A stretch of 60,717 bases of DNA from Alphaproteobacteria bacterium (GCA_028868695.1 JAGWTZ010000015.1:1-60717); one strand, 5' to 3'; shown: positions 10,325 to 19,656, counted from the first letter of the stretch. Numbers and translations: made by a program. The notes: a model not told the origin generated them from the letters alone.

Positions 10325-12130
10325 TCAATTCTCGTCCATCTTCAAGGCGGCGATGAAAGCTTCCTGCGGGATTTCGACCTTGCCGAATTGCCGCATCTTC
10401 TTCTTGCCTTCCTTCTGCTTGTCGAGAAGCTTGCGCTTGCGGCTGATGTCGCCGCCATAGCATTTGGCGGTCACGTCCTTGCGCAAGGCAGAAATGGTCT
10501 CGCGCGCCACGATCTTGCCGCCGATTGCCGCCTGGATCGGAATGTTGAACATGTGCTTGGGGATCAAGTCCTTGAGCTTCTCGCACATGCCGCGCCCGCG
10601 CTGTTCGGCGCGGCTGCGGTGCACGATCATCGACAGTGCGTCCACTGGCTCGGCATTCACCAGCACGCTCATCTTCACCAGATCAGCCTCTTCATAGCCG
10701 ATCATCTTGTAGTCGAAGCTGGCATAGCCGGAGGAGACGGATTTCAGCCGGTCATAGAAATCGAACACCACTTCATTGAGCGGCAGGTCATAGATCACCA
10801 TGGCGCGGCTGCCGGCATAGGTCAGCTGTTTCTGGCGGCCGCGCCGGTCTTCGCACAGCTTGAGAACCGAGCCCAGATATTCATCTGGCACCAGGATCTG
10901 CGCCTCAATCCAGGGCTCTTCCATGCTTTCAATCAGCGTCACATCCGGCATGTCGGCCGGATTGTGCATCATGATCTGCGTGCCATCGCGCATGTTGAGC
11001 TTGTAGATGACGCTCGGCGCGGTGGTGATGAGATCAATGTTGAACTCGCGCTCCAGCCGCTCGCGGATGATCTCGAGGTGGAGCAGGCCAAGGAAGCCGC
11101 AGCGGAAGCCAAAGCCCAGGGCGGCCGAGGTTTCCATTTCAAAGGAGAAGCTGGCGTCATTGAGCCGAAGCTTGGCCATGGCGTCGCGCAGGTCTTCAAA
11201 GTCGGCCGCATCGACGGGGAAGAAGCCAGCAAACACCACACTTTGCGCCTCGCGGAAACCGGGCAGCGGGGCATCGGCGGGGTTCTTTTCGTCGGTGATC
11301 GTGTCACCCACGCGCGTGTCCGCCACCTGCTTGATCTGCGCCGTGAAGAAGCCGATTTCGCCGGGGCCCAGGCTTTCGACGATTTCCTTCTTGGGGCGGG
11401 AGACGCCAACACGGTCCAGCACATATTGGCCGCCGGTGCCCATCAGCTTCACCTTCTGGCCCTTGCGCAGCTCGCCATCAATGACGCGGGCGAGAACGAC
11501 CACGCCGAGATAGGGGTCATACCAGGAGTCCACCAGCAGCGCCTTCAGCGGCTTGTTGATGTCGCCCTTCGGCGCGGGCAGCTGCGTGACGATGGCTTCC
11601 AGCACATCGGGCACGCCCACGCCTGTCTTGGCGGAAATGGGAATGGCGCCGGAGGCATCAATGCCGATCACATCCTCAATCTGCTGGCGGATGCGTTCCG
11701 GCTCAGCAGCGGGAAGATCGACCTTGTTGAGGACCGGCACGATTTCAAGGTTGTTGTTGATGGCCTGGTAGACGTTGGCCAGCGTCTGGGCTTCCACGCC
11801 CTGGCTTGCGTCCACCACCAGCAGCGCGCCTTCGCAGGCGGCGAGAGAGCGCGAGACTTCATAGGCAAAGTCCACATGCCCGGGCGTGTCGATCAGGTTC
11901 AGCACATAGGTTTTGCCGTCCTTGGCCTTGTAGTCGAGACGAACGGTGTTGGCCTTGATGGTGATGCCGCGTTCACGCTCCAGATCCATCGAGTCGAGGA
12001 TCTGGTCCTGCATCTCGCGATCTGACACCGCACCGGTGAGCTGGATGATGCGGTCCGCCAGCGTGGATTTGCCGTGGTCAATATGCGCAATGATCGAGAA
12101 ATTGCGGATGAGGGAGATGTCTGTAGCCAT
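10325..12130 (-). CDS. lepA: Elongation factor 4 (LepA), ribosomal back-translocase
   Basis: A 601-residue translational GTPase of the normal LepA length. The G domain has [18 protein letters not shown] and NKVDLP, followed by EF-G-like domains and the LepA-specific C-terminal domain ending in [10 protein letters not shown]. LepA acts on ribosomes and affects elongation and initiation under stress. The start ATG at 12130 gives the conserved [20 protein letters not shown] beginning. Confidence 0.97.
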   Translation of the reverse strand: MATDISLIRNFSIIAHIDHGKSTLADRIIQLTGAVSDREMQDQILDSMDLERERGITIKANTVRLDYKAKDGKTYVLNLIDTPGHVDFAYEVSRSLAACEGALLVVDASQGVEAQTLANVYQAINNNLEIVPVLNKVDLPAAEPERIRQQIEDVIGIDASGAIPISAKTGVGVPDVLEAIVTQLPAPKGDINKPLKALLVDSWYDPYLGVVVLARVIDGELRKGQKVKLMGTGGQYVLDRVGVSRPKKEIVESLGPGEIGFFTAQIKQVADTRVGDTITDEKNPADAPLPGFREAQSVVFAGFFPVDAADFEDLRDAMAKLRLNDASFSFEMETSAALGFGFRCGFLGLLHLEIIRERLEREFNIDLITTAPSVIYKLNMRDGTQIMMHNPADMPDVTLIESMEEPWIEAQILVPDEYLGSVLKLCEDRRGRQKQLTYAGSRAMVIYDLPLNEVVFDFYDRLKSVSSGYASFDYKMIGYEEADLVKMSVLVNAEPVDALSMIVHRSRAEQRGRGMCEKLKDLIPKHMFNIPIQAAIGGKIVARETISALRKDVTAKCYGGDISRKRKLLDKQKEGKKKMRQFGKVEIPQEAFIAALKMDEN

Positions 12131-12200
12131 TTGGGCGGTGTTTGGCAGGGCGGGGGGGCGAGGTCAAGTTTTACGCGTTGCAGCCAATGCCATTGAATCC

Positions 12201-12255
12201 TATCCTCCCCCCCTTTGCGGGGGAGGTGGCGCGGAACGCGCCGGAGGGGGGATGG
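12201..12255 (+). repeat. Left inverted repeat of the DUF559 cassette
   Basis: The element begins TATCCTCCCCC, contains GCGGGGGAGGTGG, a GGCGCG/CGCGCC hairpin core, and ends CCGGAGGGGGG. Its end abuts the ATG of the DUF559 gene, so the purine-rich GGAGGGGGG segment acts as a strong Shine-Dalgarno sequence. Confidence 0.75.
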
Positions 12256-12587
12256 AATTAAGAGCCAAAGCGCGCCAGCTACGCAAATCCATGACCCATG
12301 AAGAGGTCAAGCTATGGCTGCAGCTCAAATTCCTGAACAAGCGCGGTGCACACTTTAGGCGCCAAGTGCCATTAGATGGATACATCCTCGACTTCGCCGA
12401 TTTCAAATTTCGGATCATTATCGAGGTTGACGGCTCACAGCATTCTGAACCCGAAGCAGAGCAACGAGATCGCTACCGAGATCGCCATTTTGAGGCGGCG
12501 GGCTTTCGAATTCTGCGTTTTTGGAATTTTCAGATCAATCGAGAAATGGACGGCGTGATTGGCGCAATCGAGAACGCGTTAAAGTAG
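12252..12587 (+). CDS. DUF559 family endonuclease-like protein
   Basis: A 111-residue protein of the DUF559 family, which has a Vsr-like/PD-(D/E)XK endonuclease fold. Typical segments are RKSMTHEEVKLW, FRRQVPLDGYILDF (the Asp being a likely catalytic residue), IIEVDGSQH and the C-terminal RFWNFQI. The biological role of these small proteins is not established. The start ATG 12252 lies directly on the end of the left inverted repeat. The gene is on the plus strand within a minus-strand gene neighbourhood, consistent with insertion. Confidence 0.85.
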   Translation: MELRAKARQLRKSMTHEEVKLWLQLKFLNKRGAHFRRQVPLDGYILDFADFKFRIIIEVDGSQHSEPEAEQRDRYRDRHFEAAGFRILRFWNFQINREMDGVIGAIENALK

Positions 12588-12636
12588 TCCCCCTCCGTCA
12601 GCTTCGCTGACACCTCCCCCGTAAAGGGGGAGGATA
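12588..12636 (-). repeat. Right inverted repeat of the DUF559 cassette
   Basis: Read on the minus strand it gives TATCCTCCCCC, then an ACGGGGGAGGTG segment, a TCAGC/GCTGA hairpin core, and CGGAGGGGG, matching the left repeat in order and spacing while the hairpin core sequence differs. It starts immediately after the DUF559 stop codon. Confidence 0.75.
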
Positions 12637-12642
12637 ATTGAG

Positions 12643-14247
12643 TTATCGCAATGCCTTCAAATGCTGGAGCAGGCCGATCGTCGAGCCATCCAGCCCTTCC
12701 ACCTTCTTGCCTTCCACGGCGGGCTGCAACCCCGTGGCCAGTTCCTTGCCGAGTTCCACGCCCCATTGGTCAAAACTGTTGATGCCCCAGATCACGCCTT
12801 CCACGAACACGCGGTGTTCATAAAGCGCGATCAGGCGGCCCAAGGTAAAAGGGTCCAGCTTCTTGTAGGCCAGGGTGAGGGACGGGCGGTTGCCGGTGAA
12901 CACCCGGTGCGGCGCCAGCGCTGCGGCTTCCTTCCTGCTCTTGCCGGCGGCCAGCAGCTGCGCCTCAGCTTCTTTCAAGGTGCGGCCCTTCATCAAGGCC
13001 TGGCCCTGCGCCAACACATTGGCGACGAGCAGCGTGTGATGCACCGGAATGCCAATTTCATGCGGCTCGGCGGCGATCAGGAATTCAACCGGCACAACAT
13101 CGGTGCCCTGATGCAGAAGCTGGAAGAAGGCGTGCTGGCCATTGGTGCCGGGCTCGCCCCAGACCACGGGCCCGGAATGGGCTTTCAGCGCCTTGCCATC
13201 CTTGGACACGCGCTTGCCGTTTGACTCCATGTCCAGCTGCTGCAGATAGGCGGCAAAGCGCGACAGGCGCTGGTCATAGGGAATGATGGCGCGGCTGCCG
13301 AAATTGCACACATTGCGGTGCCAGATGCCCAGGAGGCCCAGCAGCAGCGGCAGGTTCTTCTCGGCGGGTGCGGAGGCAAAATGCTGGTCCATGGCATGGC
13401 CGCCGCGCAGGAAATCCATGAAGTTGCGCGGGCCCACGGCAATCATCACTGGCAAGCCGATGGCTGACCAGATGGAATAACGCCCGCCCACCCAATCCCA
13501 GAAGCCGAAGGTGCGCTTCTCGGAAATGCCGAAGGCCTTCACCTTGTCCAACGCCGTGGAAACCGCGCAGAAGTGATCGCCCACCGCGGCCTCGCCGAGC
13601 TTTTCCACCAGCCAGCCGCGGGCGGTCCTGGCGTTGGTCATGGTCTCGATGGTGGTGAAAGTTTTGGAGGCGACGATGAACAGCGTGGTCTCGGCCTTGA
13701 GGTCCTTCAGCGTGTCGGCGATATGCGCGCCATCAACGTTGGAAACATAATGAAGGCGCGGGCCATCATGATAGGGCGCCAGCGCCAGCGTGGCCATGGC
13801 GGGCCCAAGGTCTGAGCCGCCAATGCCGATATTGACGACATCGGTGATCTTGCTCTTGCGGATTTCCTCGGCAAAGGCCGCCATGGATTCAAGAACATCA
13901 TGCACATCATGCACCACGTTGTGGCCATTGACGAAAACGATCTCGGATTTCGGGCGGCGCAGCGCGGTGTGCAGAACGGCGCGGTGCTCGGTGGTGTTGA
14001 TGATGTCGCCGCGCATCATGTGGTCGCGCGCCGCTTCCACCTTGGCCGTCTTGGCCAGGGCCTGCAGCAACTGCATGGTCTTGGCCGAAACGCCGCATTT
14101 GGAATAATCCAGCAGCAGATCGTCGGCCCGCGCCGAGAATTTCTCGAAGCGCTGCGCATCCTTGGCGAAGACCTTGCGCATGTCGAGGCGTTGCGCCTTG
14201 TGGTGGGCCTTGAGGTTTTTGAGTGCCGTCGCCGTTGCTGGATTCAT
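12643..14247 (-). CDS. pgi: Glucose-6-phosphate isomerase
   Basis: A 534-residue protein of normal Pgi length. Signatures are [11 protein letters not shown], the [10 protein letters not shown] phosphate-binding segment, and [13 protein letters not shown] near the C-terminus with its conserved lysine. It interconverts glucose-6-phosphate and fructose-6-phosphate in the cytoplasm. It lies just downstream of pheT on the same strand (three bases between pheT stop and pgi start), so it may be read from the phe operon. Confidence 0.97.
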   Translation of the reverse strand: MNPATATALKNLKAHHKAQRLDMRKVFAKDAQRFEKFSARADDLLLDYSKCGVSAKTMQLLQALAKTAKVEAARDHMMRGDIINTTEHRAVLHTALRRPKSEIVFVNGHNVVHDVHDVLESMAAFAEEIRKSKITDVVNIGIGGSDLGPAMATLALAPYHDGPRLHYVSNVDGAHIADTLKDLKAETTLFIVASKTFTTIETMTNARTARGWLVEKLGEAAVGDHFCAVSTALDKVKAFGISEKRTFGFWDWVGGRYSIWSAIGLPVMIAVGPRNFMDFLRGGHAMDQHFASAPAEKNLPLLLGLLGIWHRNVCNFGSRAIIPYDQRLSRFAAYLQQLDMESNGKRVSKDGKALKAHSGPVVWGEPGTNGQHAFFQLLHQGTDVVPVEFLIAAEPHEIGIPVHHTLLVANVLAQGQALMKGRTLKEAEAQLLAAGKSRKEAAALAPHRVFTGNRPSLTLAYKKLDPFTLGRLIALYEHRVFVEGVIWGINSFDQWGVELGKELATGLQPAVEGKKVEGLDGSTIGLLQHLKALR

Positions 14248-14250
14248 GGC

Positions 14251-16626
14251 CTATCCCCTGAGTGTTGCACCAACCGCCTTGTTTGCCGCCGCCACGATCT
14301 TAGCAGAGATCGCGGCGATGTCTTCCTCGGTGAAGGTTTTGTCCTTCGGCTGCAGCGTGACTTCCACAGCTAGCGATTTTTTGCCGCCTTCGAGTTGATA
14401 CACGTCAAAGACCTGCGCATCGGCAATCACAACCTTGTCCACGCCCTTGACGGCCTTGACCAGCTCGGCCGCCTGCACCTTGGCTTCGACGACGAAGGCA
14501 AAATCGCGCGACACGGGCAGCAGGTCTGAAATCACAAGGGCCGCGCGGCTGGCCGACTTCTGCTTGGAAGCCGGCAAGGCGTTGAGGATCACCTCAAACG
14601 CCACCAGCGGCCCCTTCACATCCATGGCTTGCAGGATGCGAGGATGAATCTCACCAAACATGGCAATCTTGTTTTGCGGGCCCAGCTGAATGGTGCCCGA
14701 GCGGCCGGGATGATACCAGGCGGCAGCGCCTTGGACGACTTGCATCGAAGAAGCGGCAAGGCCGCAGGCCTCGATCACCGCCAAGGCATCGGCCTTGGCG
14801 TCGAAGGCATCAACATTGCGCGCGCCACCATTCACGTTGCGGGCCAAGAAGGCCCCGCGCCGCACACCGCCCGCACGCAGGGTTTCATCCTGCAGCCGGT
14901 CTCCCACATAGGCATGGCCCACTTCGGAAAGCTGCACGTCACCAAAGCCGCGCGCGGCGTTGCGGCCGGCGGCAGCAATCAGGTTGGGCAAGAGCGAGGG
15001 CCGCATGTCCGACAGTTCGGATGAAATCGGGTTGCCGAGCTTCAGCTCCGGCTGGCCACCGCCAAACAGCTTGGCCTGCGCCTCGGGCAGGAAGGCCCAA
15101 GTGACGCATTCATTGAAACCACGCGATGCCAGCGCCCGGCGCGACGCCAGCATGCGCTTTTGCAAGGCGTTGAGAATGGGCCGGGCGATGTCATGCGGGC
15201 GGCTCATGGCGGCGGACGGCACATTGTCCAGCCCATGGATGCGGCAGACTTCTTCCACCAGATCTGCTTCGCCATGCACATCTGGCCGCCAGCTTGGCAC
15301 CTGTGCCACGCCATCGTCAGAGGTGGCAAAGCCGAGATCACGCAGAATGCGCAGTTGCTCCGCCCACGGAATATCAACGCCACCGAGGGACTTCACCCGC
15401 GTCTTGCGCAAGGTGAAGCTGCGGGCGGTATCGGGAACCTGTCCGGCGATAACCAGTTCGGAAGCCTCACCGCCGCAGAGATCAAGGATCATGCGCGTGG
15501 CGATTTCAGCGCCAACTTGCGTGAAGGCCGGGTCCACCCCGCGCTCGAAGCGATAACGCGCGTCGGAGTGAACGGCGAGCTTTCGGCCGGTGGCCGCCGT
15601 GGCGCGCGGTTCAAACCACGCGGATTCGAGGAACACATTGGTGGTGGCATCCGAGCAGCCGCTCTCTTCGCCGCCCATGATGCCGGCGATCGCTTCAGGC
15701 TTGGCGTCATCGGCAATCACTGTCATGCCGCTGGCCAGCGCATAGGTCTTGCCATCCAGCGCCAATATGCTTTCGCCATCTTTCGCGCTGCGGGCGGTGA
15801 TGTTGCCATGGGTCTTGCCGGCATCAAACACATGCAGCGGACGCGCATAGGTGAAGGTCATGTAGTTGGTGATGTCCACCAGCTTGGAAATGGGGCGCAG
15901 GCCAATGGCGCGGAGCTGGTCCTGCAGCCACTTGGGTGAGGGCCCATTCTTCACGCCCTTGAAATAGCGGCCCACGAACAGCTTGCAGCTGTTGCCATCA
16001 CCCGCAATGGACACGGAAATGGGAGACGTGAAAGTGCCCTTCACGGGTTCGGCCTTCAACGGCTTCAACTTGCCAAGACCCTTGGCGGCAAGATCCCGCG
16101 CAAGGCCATAGACGCCAAGCGCGTCTGGCCGGTTGGCGGTGACCTTGATGTAGATCATCGGGTCATTGAGGCCCAACGCCACGGCGGCTGGCGTGCCCAC
16201 CGGGAAATCGCCCTGCACTTCAATGATGCCGTTGTGTTCGTCGGAGAGCAGCAGCTCGCGCTCCGAACACATCATGGCCTGGGATTCAACGCCACGGATG
16301 GTGGCTGGCGCGAAGACCGATTGGTTCACAGGAATGACGGCGCCGGGCAGCGCGATGATCGCCTTGATGCCGGCGCGCGCGTTGGGCGCACCGCAGACCA
16401 CCTGCTTGATGCCCTGATCGGTTTCCACCTTGCAGAGGCGCAGCTTGTCAGCATTCGGATGCTTCTCGGCTTCCTGCACATGGGCCACCTTGAAGGCGGC
16501 AAGGTCCTTGCCACGGTCCGAAACCTCTTCAACTTCAAGGCCAACGCCGATGAGGCCCTCAAGGATTTCATCAAGCGAGGCCGTGGTGTCGAGATGCTCT
16601 TTGAGCCAGGAGAGGGTGAATTTCAT
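14251..16626 (-). CDS. pheT: Phenylalanyl-tRNA synthetase beta subunit
   Basis: A 791-residue PheT of normal length. The order of domains fits: an N-terminal tRNA-binding EMAP-like domain (about residues 40-150, with HPNADKLRLCKVE), B3/B4 domain, B5, catalytic-like domain and C-terminal FDX-ACB anticodon-binding domain (from about residue 700). It forms the alpha2-beta2 enzyme with PheS. Here it is separated from pheS by a small membrane protein gene. Confidence 0.97.
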   Translation of the reverse strand: MKFTLSWLKEHLDTTASLDEILEGLIGVGLEVEEVSDRGKDLAAFKVAHVQEAEKHPNADKLRLCKVETDQGIKQVVCGAPNARAGIKAIIALPGAVIPVNQSVFAPATIRGVESQAMMCSERELLLSDEHNGIIEVQGDFPVGTPAAVALGLNDPMIYIKVTANRPDALGVYGLARDLAAKGLGKLKPLKAEPVKGTFTSPISVSIAGDGNSCKLFVGRYFKGVKNGPSPKWLQDQLRAIGLRPISKLVDITNYMTFTYARPLHVFDAGKTHGNITARSAKDGESILALDGKTYALASGMTVIADDAKPEAIAGIMGGEESGCSDATTNVFLESAWFEPRATAATGRKLAVHSDARYRFERGVDPAFTQVGAEIATRMILDLCGGEASELVIAGQVPDTARSFTLRKTRVKSLGGVDIPWAEQLRILRDLGFATSDDGVAQVPSWRPDVHGEADLVEEVCRIHGLDNVPSAAMSRPHDIARPILNALQKRMLASRRALASRGFNECVTWAFLPEAQAKLFGGGQPELKLGNPISSELSDMRPSLLPNLIAAAGRNAARGFGDVQLSEVGHAYVGDRLQDETLRAGGVRRGAFLARNVNGGARNVDAFDAKADALAVIEACGLAASSMQVVQGAAAWYHPGRSGTIQLGPQNKIAMFGEIHPRILQAMDVKGPLVAFEVILNALPASKQKSASRAALVISDLLPVSRDFAFVVEAKVQAAELVKAVKGVDKVVIADAQVFDVYQLEGGKKSLAVEVTLQPKDKTFTEEDIAAISAKIVAAANKAVGATLRG

Positions 16627-16651
16627 ATTTTGGAATCCAGGAGATCAACTT

Positions 16652-17056
16652 TCAGGGTGTGCGTTCTGATGGCGAGGCAGCCACGGTGAAACAGGCGAGG
16701 ACCTGCAGGATAGAGACAGGAAGCCAAGTGATGCGTTCGATGCCACTTGAGGTGAGCATGTTCCCAAGCACGCTCCACAACCCGATTGCGAGGGGCGCCA
16801 AAAGTGCCCAGCGCGGAAACCTGAATGCCCTGGCAAACCCCAGTTCCGCCTGTGCTGCCACAATAGCCGTCAGAAATGCTAAAACGAAAATGGCCATTGC
16901 CGACGCCAAGCGCATCGCGGGTGGCAACTGGCCGGGATAGGCGCCGCCCCAGGCGGCTGCGCCCCAAGGTGCGCCCAATGCCAAGGCGAGTTGAAACAGG
17001 CACACCACCGCATTCAGCGCGAGATAGATCTTGGCCGCAAGCTTTGCCGCTTTCAT
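16652..17056 (-). CDS. Small multi-pass membrane protein between pheS and pheT
   Basis: A 134-residue protein with about four hydrophobic segments (roughly 7-30, 48-70, 80-98 and 108-128) and few charged residues. I do not recognise the family. It is on the same strand as pheS and pheT, 15 bases after the pheS stop and 25 before the pheT start, so it should be co-transcribed. The start ATG 17056 has a GAAGGACACC ribosome-binding region just upstream. Confidence 0.75.
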   Translation of the reverse strand: MKAAKLAAKIYLALNAVVCLFQLALALGAPWGAAAWGGAYPGQLPPAMRLASAMAIFVLAFLTAIVAAQAELGFARAFRFPRWALLAPLAIGLWSVLGNMLTSSGIERITWLPVSILQVLACFTVAASPSERTP

Positions 17057-17071
17057 GGTGTCCTTCCTGCC

Positions 17072-18145
17072 TCACGAACTGAGGCCTCCGGCCAGAGTAG
17101 GAACCTGCAAAGCACGGAAGCCATAGTGCCTCAGCCAGCGCAGGTCGGATTCGAAGAAGGCGCGCAGGTCGGGGATGCCATATTTCAGCATGGCCAAACG
17201 GTCGAGGCCCATGCCGAAGGCAAAGCCCTGCACCTTGTCCGGGTCCAGCCCGCCAGCCTTGATGACATTGGGATGCACCATGCCGCTGCCCAGAATTTCC
17301 AGCCACTTGTCGCCGGTGCCGATCTTCAGCTGGCCGCCTTCGCGCGCATATTGAATGTCCACCTCCATCGAAGGCTCGGTGAAGGGGAAGTGCGAGGCGC
17401 GGAAGCGCATCTTCACTTCATCCACCTCAAAGAAGGCCTTGCAGAATTCGGCGAGGATCCATTTCAGGTTTCCAAGATGCGTCACGTCATCCAGCACCAG
17501 GCCTTCCACCTGGTTGAACATGGGCGTGTGCGTCATGTCCGAGTCTGAGCGGAAGGTGCGGCCGGGCGCGATGATGCGGATGGGCGGCTTCTGGCTCAGC
17601 ATGGTGCGGATCTGCACGGGCGAGGTGTGCGTGCGCAACACATTGCGCGTGCCATCAGGCTTTTCGTTGAAATAGAAGGTGTCATGCTCCTGCCGCGCGG
17701 GGTGGTCGGGCGGCATGTTGAGCGCATCGAAATTGTGGAAGTCGTCTTCAATATGCGGGCCCTCGGCCACGCTGAAACCGAGATCGCCGAAAATCTGCAC
17801 CACCTCTTCCCAGACCTGGCTCACCGGGTGGATGGTGCCCGCGGCTTGCGGGCGCACCGGCAAGGTCATGTCCAGCGTTTCGGTGGCAAGGCGGGCTTCG
17901 AGAGCGGCCTCGGCGAGAACCGACTTGCGCGCGGCCAGCGCCTCGCTCACTTTGTCCTTGAGAACATTCAGGGCTGCACCGGCGGATTTGCGCTCTTCCG
18001 GCGCCATCTTGCCAAGGCCCGCCATGCGTTCGGAAATCGCCCCCTTCTTGCCAAGGGCAGAAACGCGCACGGCCTCTATGGCTGCCTCATCAGAAGCGGC
18101 GGCCACTTGGGCGAGAATGTCTTGTTCAAGAGCATCAAGGCTCAT
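17072..18145 (-). CDS. pheS: Phenylalanyl-tRNA synthetase alpha subunit
   Basis: A 357-residue class-II synthetase subunit. The N-terminal coiled-coil region (to about residue 90) is followed by the catalytic core with motif 2 ([18 protein letters not shown]) and motif 3 ([17 protein letters not shown]). With PheT it charges tRNA-Phe. The start at ATG 18145 has a GAGGAA Shine-Dalgarno sequence. A terminator-like hairpin sits between rplT and this start. Confidence 0.97.
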   Translation of the reverse strand: MSLDALEQDILAQVAAASDEAAIEAVRVSALGKKGAISERMAGLGKMAPEERKSAGAALNVLKDKVSEALAARKSVLAEAALEARLATETLDMTLPVRPQAAGTIHPVSQVWEEVVQIFGDLGFSVAEGPHIEDDFHNFDALNMPPDHPARQEHDTFYFNEKPDGTRNVLRTHTSPVQIRTMLSQKPPIRIIAPGRTFRSDSDMTHTPMFNQVEGLVLDDVTHLGNLKWILAEFCKAFFEVDEVKMRFRASHFPFTEPSMEVDIQYAREGGQLKIGTGDKWLEILGSGMVHPNVIKAGGLDPDKVQGFAFGMGLDRLAMLKYGIPDLRAFFESDLRWLRHYGFRALQVPTLAGGLSS

Positions 18146-18156
18146 CAGCGATTCCT

Positions 18157-18205
18157 CAAAATAAAACCGGGCTCAATGGCGTTTAGTGCGCCAGTGAAGC
18201 CCGGT
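18157..18205 (-). terminator. Terminator or attenuator hairpin upstream of pheS
   Basis: On the minus strand ACCGGGCT pairs with AGCCCGGT around an inner stem TGGCG/CGCCA, followed by TTTTATTTT. It lies 26 bases beyond the rplT stop and 12 before the pheS start. It could end the rpmI-rplT transcript or attenuate pheS. No leader peptide rich in Phe codons was found in the short upstream gap, so simple termination is more likely. Confidence 0.75.
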
Positions 18206-18230
18206 CAAAGCTCAGAGTGATTGTGAAGGC

Positions 18231-18590
18231 TTAAGCTGCTTGCGCAGCCTTGGCCTTGTCAACGAGAACGGCGAAAGCCGCCTTGTCGTGAATGGCGATG
18301 TCCGCGAGAACCTTGCGGTCAACCACAATCCCGGCCTTGTCCAGGCCGTAGATAAATCGGCCATATGTGAGGCCGAGTTCGCGGGTGGCAGCGTTGATGC
18401 GCTGGATCCACAGGGCGCGGAAATTGCGCTTCTTGCGGCGGCGGTCACGGTAGGCATATTGGCCGGCCTTTTCCACGGCCTGAACGGCGACGCGGAAAAT
18501 GTTCTTGCGGCGGTTGAAATAGCCTTTGGCGGCCTTGATGGTTTTCTTGTGGGAACGGCGGGCGACAACGCCGCCTTTTGCGCGTGGCAT
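18231..18590 (-). CDS. rplT: 50S ribosomal protein L20
   Basis: A 119-residue, strongly basic protein of the normal L20 length, beginning [16 protein letters not shown] and containing GYFNRRKN and [17 protein letters not shown]20 is an early assembly protein of the 50S subunit and a translational repressor of its own operon in several bacteria. It lies 15 bases after rpmI. Confidence 0.98.
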   Translation of the reverse strand: MPRAKGGVVARRSHKKTIKAAKGYFNRRKNIFRVAVQAVEKAGQYAYRDRRRKKRNFRALWIQRINAATRELGLTYGRFIYGLDKAGIVVDRKVLADIAIHDKAAFAVLVDKAKAAQAA

Positions 18591-18605
18591 GGTGCGTGTC
18601 TCCTC

Positions 18606-18809
18606 TTACTTGGCCAGATAGGGCATGTGGATCTTGACCAGGCGTTCATCGCCTGCGGCCAGAACCATAGTGCCGCGCTGATTGCGGATCTGCTTGTTGG
18701 TGCGCTTGATCATGCCGTGACGCTTGCCGGCGGCGCCAGCTTTGACACGGCCAGAGGCCGTCACCTTGAACCGCTTTTTGGCAGCGGACTTGGTTTTCAT
18801 TTTGGGCAT
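18606..18809 (-). CDS. rpmI: 50S ribosomal protein L35
   Basis: A 67-residue basic protein starting [15 protein letters not shown], with the typical [19 protein letters not shown] segment. It is the first gene of an rpmI-rplT pair. In many bacteria infC precedes these genes; here infC lies about 6 kb away on the same strand. Confidence 0.97.
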   Translation of the reverse strand: MPKMKTKSAAKKRFKVTASGRVKAGAAGKRHGMIKRTNKQIRNQRGTMVLAAGDERLVKIHMPYLAK

Positions 18810-19012
18810 TTTGCTTTTCCTTTAGAGCATTAAAATTCGCCGCCATGGCATGCCCTTACACAGGCCAGGCGACTTGAAACCCCACAATTTAAGTGAAGTG
18901 GCCGGGGATAAAGCAGAAAACCTGCGGGCTGGCAAGTGCGGCAGCTCCACCCCTGCCCGCCATTCACGATTTCCTAACCAGCCAGTGCAATCAGCCGTTG
19001 CCTCGCGGGCGC

Positions 19013-19063
19013 GTTAACTTTTGTGAAACAACCATTACAGCATATTCATGACACAAATGTAAT
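19013..19063 (+). promoter_or_regulatory. Conserved upstream element of Flp pilin gene 1
   Basis: Blocks GTTAACTTTTGTG (from 19013), TCATGACA (19046-19053) and TGTAAT (19058-19063) recur with identical spacing upstream of the second pilin gene. This is likely the promoter and activator region. The GTTAAC part resembles a CtrA half-site, which is an inference. Confidence 0.55.
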
Positions 19064-19092
19064 AAACCACTTGGACAGCAACGGAGGTCAGC

Positions 19093-19254
19093 ATGAAGCG
19101 GTTTTTGAAGGATGAATCTGGTGCAACGGCCATCGAATACGGCCTGATTGCCGCGGCGATGGGCGTGGCGCTGGTGGCCGTGGCCCCCAAGCTGGCCAGC
19201 CAGATGACGGTACAGTTCTCCAACCTGGGCAGCCATATCGCCTCGGGCAAGTGA
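19093..19254 (+). CDS. Flp family type IVb pilin (copy 1)
   Basis: A 53-residue Flp/Fap prepilin. A short basic leader (MKRFLKDESG) is followed by the processing motif G-ATAIEY, with glutamate +5 and tyrosine +6, and then a hydrophobic helix (GLIAAAMGVALVAVAPKLAS). It should be cleaved by the CpaA peptidase and assembled by the Cpa machine encoded at 42-50 kb. GGAGG lies upstream at a good distance. It is nearly identical to copy 2. A GC-rich hairpin follows the stop. Confidence 0.95.
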   Translation: MKRFLKDESGATAIEYGLIAAAMGVALVAVAPKLASQMTVQFSNLGSHIASGK

Positions 19255-19269
19255 CCCTTTCCGTGGTGT

Positions 19270-19292
19270 GCGGCAGCTTTGGTGGCTGCCGC
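19270..19292 (+). terminator. GC-rich hairpin after pilin 1
   Basis: GCGGCAGC and GCTGCCGC pair perfectly around a 7-base loop 15 bases after the stop codon. There is no clear T-run, so it may stabilise the mRNA or only partly terminate. Confidence 0.5.
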
Positions 19293-19381
19293 TTCCGCGC
19301 AAAAGGCATTTCTTCAATTCCGCCAGGTGCGTTGAGGGAAAAGTAACTACAACTCTCAGTAGGTGTTGCCGGGTTTTGCCT

Positions 19382-19432
19382 GTTAACTTTCGTGCAAGCT
19401 ACATTGCTTCATAGTCATGACATTCCTGTAAT
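19382..19432 (+). promoter_or_regulatory. Conserved upstream element of Flp pilin gene 2
   Basis: GTTAACTTTCGTG (from 19382), TCATGACA (19415-19422) and TGTAAT (19427-19432) keep the same phasing (33 and 12 bases) as upstream of copy 1. The sequences between the blocks differ, which marks the blocks as the conserved functional part. Confidence 0.55.
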
Positions 19433-19469
19433 GGAACTTTTCGCGATTTGGGCAAGCTGGGAGTTTGAT

Positions 19470-19631
19470 ATGAAGCGTTTTTTGAAAGATGAGTCTGGTG
19501 CAACTGCCATTGAATATGGCCTGATTGCCGCAGCCATGGGTGTTGCCCTGGTTGCCGTGGCGCCGAAGCTGGCGAGCCAGATCACCGTTCAATTCTCGAG
19601 CCTTGGCAGCCACATAGCCACCGGCAAGTAA
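19470..19631 (+). CDS. Flp family type IVb pilin (copy 2)
   Basis: A 53-residue prepilin differing from copy 1 at only a few positions near the C-terminus (ITVQFSSLGSHIATGK). It has the same leader and G-ATAIEY cleavage motif. ATG 19470 is preceded by GGGAG. The 377-base distance to copy 1 and the shared upstream blocks point to a tandem duplication of gene plus promoter. It would be a substrate of the cpa-encoded secretion machine. Confidence 0.95.
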   Translation: MKRFLKDESGATAIEYGLIAAAMGVALVAVAPKLASQITVQFSSLGSHIATGK

Positions 19632-19656
19632 ACACGCTTCCGGCGTTTTGATGATG

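Larger units (their letters stand above)
12201..12636 (+). mobile_element. Candidate inverted-repeat cassette carrying a DUF559 gene
   Basis: A 436-base unit made of two imperfect inverted copies of a roughly 50-base GC-rich element (12201-12255 and 12588-12636) and nothing between them but a DUF559 gene. It sits between lepA and pgi, both transcribed on the minus strand, while the internal gene is on the plus strand. The layout resembles a small non-autonomous mobile unit or a gene carried by palindromic repeats. There is no transposase, and target-site duplications were not identified, so mobility is inference. Confidence 0.5.

Noticed and set aside
10274-12025. 583-codon plus-strand frame opposite lepA
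   Set aside because: It is antisense to a strongly conserved gene and has no recognisable domain.
18206-18230. Leader peptide for pheST attenuation
   Set aside because: Only 25 bases separate the hairpin from the rplT stop and they contain no run of Phe codons.
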